Source of the DNA: Streptomyces sp. NBC_00569
GTDB lineage: Bacteria; Actinomycetota; Actinomycetes; Streptomycetales; Streptomycetaceae
NCBI RefSeq assembly: GCF_036345255.1
Contig: NZ_CP107783.1
Coordinates: forward strand, 8,363,001-8,427,000
DNA: 64,000 nt
Direction: 5' to 3'
Below, piece by piece: positions 1 through 7,924 of this stretch (position 1 is the first letter of the stretch; every line of letters starts with the position of its first letter). Position numbers and translations under genes: made by a program. The notes beneath the pieces were generated by a model. It searched no databases and was not told where the DNA came from. It saw nothing but the letters and a program-made list of their open reading frames with translations.

Positions 1-818
1 GGGTCTTCGTCAACGCCGGGATGTACAAGGCCGTCGGGCTGAACCCGGACCAGGCGCCTGCTTCCATGGGCGAGTTCATCGATCAGATGCGCAAGATCAA
101 GAAGTCTGGGAAGGGTCCCTTCTGGTTCGCAGCGAGCCTGTCCAACCAGGTGATCCAGTCCTACGCCTCCAACTACATGACCGACGAGGAGCTCAACGCC
201 ACCTTCGTGGGCGACAACAGCTGGAAGAGCGAGGGCTGGCGCAAGACGCTGCAGCTCGTGGTCGACCTGCGAGACGCCGGCGTGATCGCCACCGGCTCGC
301 TGCCGAGCGGCAACACCGACAACCCCAACGTGGAGAAGGCCTTTTTCAACACCCAGGGCGTCGCGGCCATCTTCGACGGCACCTCGGCCGTCGGCGTGGC
401 CCGCGCGACCGCCCCGGACTTCACCGACTTCCGCTCCTTCCCGCTTCCCAAGGCCGATGACGGCACCCAGACCCCGCGCCTGGTCGGCGGCGCGGCCAAG
501 GGCGCAGCGGTCAACCCCCGCAGTAAGAAGGCCGCCGAGGCGCTGAAGTTCCTGAAGTGGCTGACCGCCGCCGACCAGCAGCAGACATGGGCCACCGGGG
601 TCCCGCTGATCCCCTCCGCGCGTGCCGTGTCCGGCAAGAACATCCCCAAGCAGCTGACCGGCATCGCCGCGGACACCTCCCACATCCAGCTCGTCCAGAA
701 CCAGATTCTGGAGCAGGTCAACACCGCGCTGCAGAAGGGCACTCAGGCCCTCGTCCTCAAGGAACGCTCGGTCGACCAGGTCCTCGGCGACCTCGACGCG
801 GCGCAGAAGAGCGCGTAA
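1..818 (+). CDS. Sugar ABC transporter substrate-binding protein, C-terminal part (5' end outside window)
   Basis: The reading frame is already open at the left edge, so only about the last 270 residues are present and no signal peptide or lipobox is visible. The protein resembles family-1 extracellular solute-binding proteins (MalE/UgpB type): it has the typical late segment where a glycine-rich stretch (LVGGAAKGAAVNPRSKKAAE) precedes a helix with FLKWLTAADQQQ. It would capture an extracellular sugar and deliver it to the two permeases that follow. The TAA stop shares its last base with the ATG of the next gene, so the genes are translationally coupled. No ATPase gene follows; many actinomycete sugar importers share one MsiK-type ATPase encoded elsewhere (family knowledge). 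The substrate is inferred only from the rhamnosidase downstream. Confidence 0.88.
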   Translation, partial: VFVNAGMYKAVGLNPDQAPASMGEFIDQMRKIKKSGKGPFWFAASLSNQVIQSYASNYMTDEELNATFVGDNSWKSEGWRKTLQLVVDLRDAGVIATGSLPSGNTDNPNVEKAFFNTQGVAAIFDGTSAVGVARATAPDFTDFRSFPLPKADDGTQTPRLVGGAAKGAAVNPRSKKAAEALKFLKWLTAADQQQTWATGVPLIPSARAVSGKNIPKQLTGIAADTSHIQLVQNQILEQVNTALQKGTQALVLKERSVDQVLGDLDAAQKSA

Positions 819-1735
819 TGCAGCGCGTGATGAGGCGGCGCAGTCGCGTGCCCGCGGCCTGGCTGTTCCTGGCGCCGGCACTCGCCATGATCGGCCTGTT
901 CACGGTGGTCCCCTTCGTGCAGGGCATTCTCCTGAGTTTCCAGTCCTGGGACGGGGTGAGCCTGGACACGCCGTACATCGGGCTCGACAACTACCGCTAT
1001 GTGTGGCATGACACCCAGTTCTGGGGCTCGATGAAGAACGCCGTCCTGTACGGCGCGGTCGGTCTGGTCGTCGCCAACGCGGTCTCGATGGTGATGGCCC
1101 TTGCCGTGCACCGTGCCCGCCGCGGGTCCGCGTTCTTCCGCACCGTCTTCTACCTCCCTGGGGTGTTCTCCACGGTGGTGGTGGGCGTGATGTTCTCGTG
1201 GTTCCTCGACCCGAACATCGGGATCGTCAACCAGGCACTCAAGGCCGTCGGCCTCGACGGACTTCAGCACAACTGGCTGGGTGACCCCAAGACGGCCGTG
1301 ATCGCGGTCGCCGCCGTGTTCGTCTGGTACCACTGGGGCTTCGGCTTCATCCTCTTCCTCGCCGGCCGGCAGGACGTGCCCAAGGAGCTGTACGAGGCAT
1401 CATCCCTGGACGGGGCCCGCGGCTGGGCCCAGTTCCGCTACGTCACCTGGCCCGGGATGTCGCACGTCACCGGCATCGTCAGCGTACTGACCCTGCTCAG
1501 CGGACTGCAGATCTTCGGCACGGTCCAGGTCCTGACCGGCGGCGGCCCCGCAGGCCACACCGAGGTTCCCACCCTGCACATCTACCAACAGGCTTTCCAG
1601 TACAACGAGTACGGCCGCGCGGCCGCCATGTCCGTCATCTTCGGGCTGTGCCTGATTGCCCTGGCCTGCTTCCAGCTGTGGGTCTCCCGCAGGCTCGGCG
1701 GAAGCACCGACCCCCGGACGGAGAAGGGAAGGTGA
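818..1735 (+). CDS. Sugar ABC transporter permease, MalF type
   Basis: This 305-residue integral membrane protein starts with a basic segment (MQRVMRRRSR) followed by a hydrophobic helix, as in MalF/UgpA-type permeases. The EAA loop that contacts the ATPase is visible as ELYEASSLDGARGWAQFRYV, about residues 190-210. It pairs with the next gene to form the transmembrane channel. The start at 818 is chosen because the ATG overlaps the upstream TAA by one base; the frame is open further upstream, but that would invade the binding-protein gene. The 3' end overlaps the next gene. Confidence 0.9.
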   Translation: MQRVMRRRSRVPAAWLFLAPALAMIGLFTVVPFVQGILLSFQSWDGVSLDTPYIGLDNYRYVWHDTQFWGSMKNAVLYGAVGLVVANAVSMVMALAVHRARRGSAFFRTVFYLPGVFSTVVVGVMFSWFLDPNIGIVNQALKAVGLDGLQHNWLGDPKTAVIAVAAVFVWYHWGFGFILFLAGRQDVPKELYEASSLDGARGWAQFRYVTWPGMSHVTGIVSVLTLLSGLQIFGTVQVLTGGGPAGHTEVPTLHIYQQAFQYNEYGRAAAMSVIFGLCLIALACFQLWVSRRLGGSTDPRTEKGR

Positions 1736-2637
1736 CCGTGAACACTCTTCTCGACCCGGCACCGAAGTCAAAGACGGCGCCGACACCGACGCAGAGCGAG
1801 CCGCGAGGCCGTCGAAACCGTCTGCGCGGACCACGGGTAGCCCTGTACGCGCTGCTGATCGCCGGAGCACTGGAAGCGCTGGTGCCGATCCTGTGGGTGC
1901 TGAGCGGTTCCCTGCAGAGCGCGAAGCAGCTGTACAAGGGAACCGACCCCATCCCGCACCCCTTCGAATGGGGCAACTTCGCCACCGCCTGGAACGAGGG
2001 CGGCTTCAGCCAGTACCTGCCCAACAGCCTCCTCTACACGGCGGCGGCGGTCCTCGGCATCCTGATCATCGCGAGCCTGGCCGGGTACGCCCTGGCCCGC
2101 ATCGAGTTCCCCGGCCGGGGCGCCGTCGTGGGCTTCATCCTCGTCATCATGATCATCCCGATGCCCGCGTCATTCATCGCCCAGTACAAGCTGCTGATCA
2201 CGCTCGGGCTCGCCAACACCCGCATCGGCTACATCCTCGTCCTCATCGCCGGCGGACTGCCGATCTCCATCCTGATCATGCGCGGGTTCTTCGCCAGCCA
2301 GCCCAAGGAGCTGGAGGAGGCCGCCGCCATCGACGGCGCCTCCCTGCTCGGCACCTTCTGGCGGATCATCCTCCCCCTCGCCAAGCCGGGCCTGATCGCG
2401 GTGGCCGTCATCCAGGCCATGGGGGTCTGGAACGAGTACCTCATGGGTCTGGTGCTGTTCAACGACAGCTCACTGATGCCCGTACAGCGCGGACTCACCA
2501 ACTTCGTGTCGGCCGATTCCCCGCAACAGCAGATCCTGCTCGCCGCTTCAGTCATCGCGGTCCTGCCGATCGTGATCTTCTACGCGATCGCGCAGCGCCA
2601 CATCATCAGCGGGCTTTCGGCGGGCGCGCTCAAGTAG
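1732..2637 (+). CDS. Sugar ABC transporter permease, MalG type
   Basis: This roughly 300-residue permease has six predicted membrane helices. Its EAA loop reads ELEEAAAIDGASLLGTFWRI, followed by the usual ILPLAKPGL. It is the second half of the sugar channel. Two GTG codons can start it: 1732 overlaps the upstream TGA (GTGA) with a GGAG about 8 bases before it, and 1738 is two codons later. I prefer 1732 because of spacing and coupling, but 1738 is plausible. The gene ends 54 bases before the secreted protein gene, on the same strand, so one operon is likely. Confidence 0.9.
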   Translation: MTVNTLLDPAPKSKTAPTPTQSEPRGRRNRLRGPRVALYALLIAGALEALVPILWVLSGSLQSAKQLYKGTDPIPHPFEWGNFATAWNEGGFSQYLPNSLLYTAAAVLGILIIASLAGYALARIEFPGRGAVVGFILVIMIIPMPASFIAQYKLLITLGLANTRIGYILVLIAGGLPISILIMRGFFASQPKELEEAAAIDGASLLGTFWRIILPLAKPGLIAVAVIQAMGVWNEYLMGLVLFNDSSLMPVQRGLTNFVSADSPQQQILLAASVIAVLPIVIFYAIAQRHIISGLSAGALK

Positions 2638-2691
2638 CCCCGCACAATCAGTCGCTCACTCGACCCGGCAACGACCAGTGAGGAAGCTGCA

Positions 2692-4578
2692 GTGTCCATA
2701 AGAGTCCGGAGTGTGCGTTCCACCCTTGTGAGAGGTGCCGCGGCCGCAGTACTGGCGCTCGCCGCGGCCCTGGCGGGTCCGCCGACGTCCATGGCCGCGG
2801 CCGCGGACGCGTCGAGCACGACTCGACCGCGGGTCGATATGCAGCAGTTGCCGGTGCCGCCGACCGTCCCGCAGGACGGCGTGTGCACGCATCCCACCGG
2901 CTGCGTCTCGGCCGACTGGAGCGGTATCGGCACACCCGGCCCGGCCAGGGACCCGAAGTATGTGTTCCTGGGCATCACCTACTCCGGGGCGCCGGATTCA
3001 GGACCGGCGAGCGTCTACCGCGGCAACCAAGTCCTGGTGGTCCGCACCGACGGGGGCGCCTTCCCGAACGGCGAGGCATGGAAGTGCGTCACGTGCGGCG
3101 TGTCCCTGGGCCCCGACATCGACACCAGCCAACTCGTCTACCCGCCCGCGAACGAACTGCCCGACCGCAAGCGCGTCCTGGTCAGCAACGGCATCCTGGA
3201 GTGTGGTCCCGACGGAGCGACGTACGCGGTCACCGACCCGCGCTGCACCCCCGCCAACACCCGCATCACGCCCATCTATTGGAACGGCAAGCCGCTCTTC
3301 GAGCCCGACAGCAGCGGCATCAACAACGGCCGAGAGTGGCGGCTGAGCCCCGACGGCGTCCATCTGGTCTGGGACGTCCTCGACTTCAGGGCACTCATGG
3401 AGATCCCGTACGTCGGACGCCTCTCCTACGACAAGGAGAACCGGCGCTATGAGCTCACCGGGACCTCGGTCCTGGTGAACCTGTCACCGGCGTACCAGCC
3501 CCTGGTCGTAGAGGGCGGAAACCAACTGCGCCTCAACCACGCCGGCATGATCGGTGAGCCGCGCGGCTTCACCAGCGACGGGAGCGGGATCCTCGGCATT
3601 CAGAGCCTGAACTCCGACAGCATGGACGCCTGGGCCACCGACCTGGCGACCGGAGCCTCGCGGCCGCTCACGCAGCAGGCCCACTACACCGACCCCATGG
3701 CGATGTCCCCCGACGGCAAGTGGTTGCTCGCCGACGAGGTCAACGGATCGGGACGCCTCGACTTCATCTCCGGCATGCCGGGCGTCCCCCCGCTCACCGC
3801 GGCAGCGGGCACCGCCCCGTACATCTCCGGGATCCGCAACAACGGCAACCGCCGCTTCTTCTCCCCCTGGCTCGTGGACGCGAAGACCGGCCGGGGTTTC
3901 CAGCTCAACGCCGGATCCGACCCGAACTGGAACGCCGCCGCCGACCCGGTGTGGCTGGCTGACAGCACCGCCGTCGTCTACACCGAGAACCTGGCCTGCG
4001 GCGCCAATCCGGCACCGCACCGCTGCGCCGACTCCACGGAACCCGGGGGCCGCAACAGCCGGTTGATGATCGCCCGCTTCCCCGACCTCAAGCCCAGCGC
4101 ACCCGTGACGCCCGCGCCGGTCTCGGACAAGACGTGGGGCCAGCCGTACGACCCGAGCACACCTGTGCAGCAGCCGAAGCCCGTGCCGACCGGTACGTAC
4201 ACGCTGCGCGGAAAGGTCCAGGGCACGGCCACCGTGCAGATCACGAACAACAGCTCCGGCACCCAGGCCCTCGGCATCGCCGTCTCCTACAGCAACTACA
4301 GCGACGACGGCACGAACATCATCAACGGCACCGAGAAGGTGGAGCACGTCTCCAACACGGCGCTCGGCTGCACCCCCGGCACCGCTTCGGCCCTCGCCTG
4401 TGTCACCTGGACCGAGGACCTGACCCTGTCCGGCCGGCACACCGGCACCAAGCGCACAGGCCCCGACGGGTTCACCCTCGGCCCGGCCGCGATGCTCAAG
4501 AACGAATTCCAGGCGATCGGCACGCTCACCACGACCATCGACGGAACCACCTACAGCCAGCCGGCCAACGGCATCTGA
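2692..4578 (+). CDS. Secreted protein of unknown function with TolB/PD40-like propeller repeats
   Basis: The 628-residue product begins with an arginine-rich n-region, a long Ala/Leu core and a likely signal-peptidase site after an Ala-rich stretch near residue 40, so it should be exported. The middle contains repeated segments that look like beta-propeller blades (LSPDGVHLVWDV; MSPDGKWLLADE), similar to PD40/TolB repeats. The last 130 residues form a separate beta-rich domain of Thr/Gly/Asn-rich strands. Several cysteine pairs (CTHPTGC, CVTCG) fit an extracellular protein. Start is GTG with GAGGAAG upstream. It sits between the sugar importer and the rhamnosidase, so it may bind or process the polysaccharide or glycoside, but no catalytic motif was recognised and I assign no reaction. 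Confidence 0.78.
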   Translation: MSIRVRSVRSTLVRGAAAAVLALAAALAGPPTSMAAAADASSTTRPRVDMQQLPVPPTVPQDGVCTHPTGCVSADWSGIGTPGPARDPKYVFLGITYSGAPDSGPASVYRGNQVLVVRTDGGAFPNGEAWKCVTCGVSLGPDIDTSQLVYPPANELPDRKRVLVSNGILECGPDGATYAVTDPRCTPANTRITPIYWNGKPLFEPDSSGINNGREWRLSPDGVHLVWDVLDFRALMEIPYVGRLSYDKENRRYELTGTSVLVNLSPAYQPLVVEGGNQLRLNHAGMIGEPRGFTSDGSGILGIQSLNSDSMDAWATDLATGASRPLTQQAHYTDPMAMSPDGKWLLADEVNGSGRLDFISGMPGVPPLTAAAGTAPYISGIRNNGNRRFFSPWLVDAKTGRGFQLNAGSDPNWNAAADPVWLADSTAVVYTENLACGANPAPHRCADSTEPGGRNSRLMIARFPDLKPSAPVTPAPVSDKTWGQPYDPSTPVQQPKPVPTGTYTLRGKVQGTATVQITNNSSGTQALGIAVSYSNYSDDGTNIINGTEKVEHVSNTALGCTPGTASALACVTWTEDLTLSGRHTGTKRTGPDGFTLGPAAMLKNEFQAIGTLTTTIDGTTYSQPANGI

Positions 4579-4620
4579 CCCAGGCGGCTCCAGATCCGGA
4601 CACCGGAGGACACAGACCGG

Positions 4621-7275
4621 ATGACTCTCAACACCCCCGACACCCCACATGAGTTGGCGATCGATTTCGGCGGCGACCGGTTTCCGGTGTCCGGCAGCCG
4701 CCCGCGGCTCTCGTGGAAACCTCCCCGCAGCGCCGCGGCGCTGGACGAGGAGTACGAGCTGCAGATCCACATCGACGGCCAACCGGAGCAGATCGCCCTC
4801 GTTGTCGGCCACTTGCTTGTCGACTGGCCGATGCGCCCACTGCGCAGTGGTGAACAGATCCGCTGGCGGGCACGGACCCGTGCCGCCACGGAGGCTTCCG
4901 AGTGGAGCGCCTGGCACGCCTTCGAGGCCGGGCTCCTGGAGGCGGACTGGACGGCGTCCTGGATCACCCCGGCCGACGATCCCCAGATCGCGCAGCTAGC
5001 GCCCGGCACCCGGCCGGCGCGCACCCTGCACGCCACATTCAGCACGCCGGGAGTCGCCCGTGCCCGCCTGTACGCCACGGCCCTCGGGGTGTACGAGGCG
5101 TTCGTGAACGGCAAACGCGCCGGCACTGTCGAACTCGCGCCCGGCTCGACCTCCTACGAACGCACCCTCTACGCCCAGGCCGCCGACGTCACCGCATCCA
5201 TCCACCCCGGCGTCAACAGCATCGAGATCGTGTTGTCCGACGGCTGGTACCGCGGCCAGGTCGGAGCCTTTCGCAAACCCGCCGGCTGGGGCGAACTCCT
5301 CGCGGCCCGCCTGGAGTTGCATCTCGACCTCGCTGACGGGACACGCCAGATCGTCCGCACCGACGAGCACTGGACCTCCACCTTCGGCTCCATCACCCGC
5401 GCCGACTTGATGGATGGTCAAATCACCGACCTCCTCGCGGCTCGGGGACCGGCGCTTCCGGTCCTCGTCGACGCCGTGACGGCACCCCCGATCGACTGGT
5501 CCCCGGCCCCGCCCGTACGCCACATCGAGGACCTGCCCTGCCGCGCGCTCACCCGGCTGCAGAGCGGCGCCTGGATCGCCGACTTCGGCCAGAACGCCTC
5601 CGGCTGGCTCTCGCTCACCGACCTCGGCCCGGCCGGCACCCGCACCGTGATCGACCACGGCGAACACCTCGACCCGGCCACCGGCGACCTGACCACCACC
5701 CACCTCGACATCCAGCGCCCCGGCGACCCGGTCACCGTCTTCGTCCAGCACGACGAGATCACCTCCTCCGGCGCCGCTGGCGAGACCTTCGAGCCCCGCC
5801 ACACGGTCCACGGATTCCGCTACGCACGCCTGGAGCGCAGCGCCGCCCCACTGGACGCGTCGGACCTCACCATGCGGGTGGTCCATACCGATCTGCGCCC
5901 CACCGGTACCTTCTCCTGCGGCAACGAAGACCTCAACCACCTCTACGACGTAGCGCGTTGGAGTTTCAGGGGCAACGCCGTCGACGTACCCACCGACTGC
6001 CCGACCCGCGAACGCATCGGCTGGACCGGCGACTACCAGGTCTTCGCGCCCACCGCCGCACGCCTCTACGACATCCACGGTTTCAGCCGCAAATGGCTGC
6101 GCTCGGTCCGCGACGACCAGCTCGATGACGGACGCATCGCCAACTTTTCCCCCGACGGACGACGCATCAAGCTCCACACCGACGCGCGCCTCGACTCGAT
6201 GACCGGCTCCGCCGGCTGGGGCGACGCCATCGTGCTCGTGCCGTGGCTGCTGTACGAGACGTACGGCGACCGCCGGGCCCTCGGCGAGAACTGGGACGCG
6301 ATGGTCCGCTGGGTCGACTTCGCGCTGACCACCGCCCGAACCGCCCGCCACCCCTCCCGGGTGGCCCGCTCCGTCGAACCTCTCCCGCACGAGGAGTACC
6401 TCTGGGACGGCTCCTTCCACTGGGGCGAGTGGTGCGAACCGAAACCCCGCACCTCGGACGGATCCCTCCTCCAACCGGCACAGAATTGGATGGAGACCGA
6501 CAAGGGCGAGGTGGGTACCGCCTTCCTGTACCGGTCCTGCGTCACCCTCGCCGCAGTCGCCGATGTCCTGGGCCGCGCAGCCGACAGCGCCCGGTACGCC
6601 CGCCTTGCCCAGCGGGTCAAGGACGCCTGGTGCACGGAGTTCCTGGACGAAACCGGCCGCACCACCGTCGACACCCAGGCCAGCTACGTCCGCGCACTCT
6701 CCCTCGGCCTTGCCCCCGACGAGCTGCGCGACGCGGTCGCCGCACGCCTGGCCGAGCTGATCCGCGAGGCCGGCACCCACCTGGGCACCGGCTTCCTCTC
6801 CAGCGCCGACCTGCTGCCCGTCCTCGTCGACACCGACCACGCCGACCTGGCGTACGAGGTCCTGCTTCAGCGCACGTCGCCGTCCTGGCTAGGCATGCTC
6901 GACCGGGGTGCCACCACGATCTGGGAGGAGTGGGACGGCGTCGACGAGAACGGCGACGCGCACGAATCCCTGAACCACTACAGCAAGGGCGCGGTCATCC
7001 ACTTCCTGCACACCCACGTGCTCGGGCTGCGACAGGCCGAAGGCTCGGTGGCCTGGGAGCGGTTTGTCGTGGCGCCGGTGCCACATCCGTCGGTGGGCTG
7101 GGCGCGTGGCACTTTCGTCAGCCCGCGCGGCACCATATCGGTCGAATGGCGCACCGAGGGCAGCGAACTGCACCTGGCCGTCGACGTCCCGCCGACGGCC
7201 ACCGCCACCCTCATCTTCCCTGATGGCGAGGAACTGGCCACGGGCCCCGGTCGGTTCACGGCACGCCGGGGCTGA
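4621..7275 (+). CDS. Alpha-L-rhamnosidase, glycoside hydrolase family 78
   Basis: This 884-residue enzyme hydrolyses terminal alpha-L-rhamnose. No signal peptide is seen, so it should act on imported rhamnosides in the cytosol. The N-terminal half holds the beta-sandwich domains; the (alpha/alpha)6 catalytic domain begins near residue 430. The GH78 signature DCPTRERIGWTGD gives Asp459, Glu464 and Asp471, with spacing identical to the catalytic acids of characterised GH78 enzymes. The second catalytic Glu is in TTIWEEWDG near residue 769. Length fits the family. The start has GGAGG upstream and follows the secreted protein gene by 42 bases, so it likely shares the sugar-importer operon. A hairpin follows the stop. 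Confidence 0.95.
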   Translation: MTLNTPDTPHELAIDFGGDRFPVSGSRPRLSWKPPRSAAALDEEYELQIHIDGQPEQIALVVGHLLVDWPMRPLRSGEQIRWRARTRAATEASEWSAWHAFEAGLLEADWTASWITPADDPQIAQLAPGTRPARTLHATFSTPGVARARLYATALGVYEAFVNGKRAGTVELAPGSTSYERTLYAQAADVTASIHPGVNSIEIVLSDGWYRGQVGAFRKPAGWGELLAARLELHLDLADGTRQIVRTDEHWTSTFGSITRADLMDGQITDLLAARGPALPVLVDAVTAPPIDWSPAPPVRHIEDLPCRALTRLQSGAWIADFGQNASGWLSLTDLGPAGTRTVIDHGEHLDPATGDLTTTHLDIQRPGDPVTVFVQHDEITSSGAAGETFEPRHTVHGFRYARLERSAAPLDASDLTMRVVHTDLRPTGTFSCGNEDLNHLYDVARWSFRGNAVDVPTDCPTRERIGWTGDYQVFAPTAARLYDIHGFSRKWLRSVRDDQLDDGRIANFSPDGRRIKLHTDARLDSMTGSAGWGDAIVLVPWLLYETYGDRRALGENWDAMVRWVDFALTTARTARHPSRVARSVEPLPHEEYLWDGSFHWGEWCEPKPRTSDGSLLQPAQNWMETDKGEVGTAFLYRSCVTLAAVADVLGRAADSARYARLAQRVKDAWCTEFLDETGRTTVDTQASYVRALSLGLAPDELRDAVAARLAELIREAGTHLGTGFLSSADLLPVLVDTDHADLAYEVLLQRTSPSWLGMLDRGATTIWEEWDGVDENGDAHESLNHYSKGAVIHFLHTHVLGLRQAEGSVAWERFVVAPVPHPSVGWARGTFVSPRGTISVEWRTEGSELHLAVDVPPTATATLIFPDGEELATGPGRFTARRG

Positions 7276-7280
7276 GGTTC

Positions 7281-7315
7281 TCCTGTTAGGCGCTTCTCGG
7301 CGGCGTCCAACAGGA
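7281..7315 (+). terminator. Likely terminator after the rhamnosidase operon
   Basis: TCCTGTT at 7281-7287 pairs with AACAGGA at 7309-7315, and GC-rich bases inside can extend the stem imperfectly. It begins a few bases after the rhamnosidase stop. There is no T tract, which is common in high-GC actinomycetes. Confidence 0.5.
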
Positions 7316-7469
7316 CCGGGCGGCACGGGGGAGGGTGGTCCGCTCCGCTTCTTCAACGCACGGTGGGTGCAGCCGTCAGGCGTAATGCGCACTCTGCCCA
7401 GCGAGCGCGTCCTCCTCGGCGGGCTGCTGCGGGACGCTCCGCTGTGCCGCCAGGCCGGTGGGCGGGTCG

Positions 7470-7780
7470 TGGTCCGGGCGACGGGATCGATGGACACCGT
7501 CCACCCTCAGTCCCGAGGTCCGCACGCGGTGGGCCGCGCATCCCATGCGGAGCCACCACGGCGGCATCAAATCCAGCACCCAGTCGCCGGCCCTCTGGAG
7601 CTCACCTACCAGCCGCTGGATCTGCCCATGTCCGCCCGCGAAGCGCGCTCCCTGACCCTTTACACCGCCGAGCCGGGCACCCCGAACGAAGACCGGATCA
7701 AGGTCCTCTCCAGTTGGGCAACCACCCCGGCCGGGCGCCCGAGAAACGGTGCGAAGAAGTCCCACCACCTAAACCGGAAG
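7470..7780 (+). pseudogene. Remnant of an XRE-family regulator with MmyB-like C-terminal domain, frameshifted
   Basis: Two reading frames together give a recognisable MmyB-like ligand-binding domain. From 7491 one frame reads LSPEVRTRWAAHPMRSHHGG, which matches the 'SPEF..LWA.H.V....G.K' block of these regulators. Close to 7571 the match jumps to another frame with QHPVAGPLELTYQPLDLPMS and then LYTAEPGTPNEDRIKVLSSW, the usual end of the domain. The N-terminal helix-turn-helix is missing. I read this as a truncated, frameshifted pseudogene. The rest of 7316-7924 holds no convincing gene. Confidence 0.6.
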
Positions 7781-7822
7781 ATCGTTAAATGTCGGCAAGC
7801 GACCACTACTGAACCTACCGAT

Positions 7823-7866
7823 GCTCATGATCACGCAGAAGTGCTCGATCGCTGCTCATGATCACG
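7823..7866 (+). repeat. Short direct repeat in intergenic region
   Basis: The 13-base word GCTCATGATCACG occurs at 7823-7835 and again at 7854-7866, 31 bases apart. Each copy contains the palindrome TGATCA. It lies between the regulator remnant and the 3' end of the BTAD regulator gene. Its role is unknown; it could be an insertion footprint. Confidence 0.5.
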
Positions 7867-7924
7867 TGGAAATACTCACCACCCCGCGGAACCTACACCA
7901 AGACCGCCCTCCTGCCCGCCGCAG

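Noticed and set aside
2692..4578. Secreted protein as a PQQ-dependent dehydrogenase
   Set aside because: It has propeller-like repeats but no PQQ-binding tryptophan-docking motifs or paired cysteine ring typical of those enzymes.
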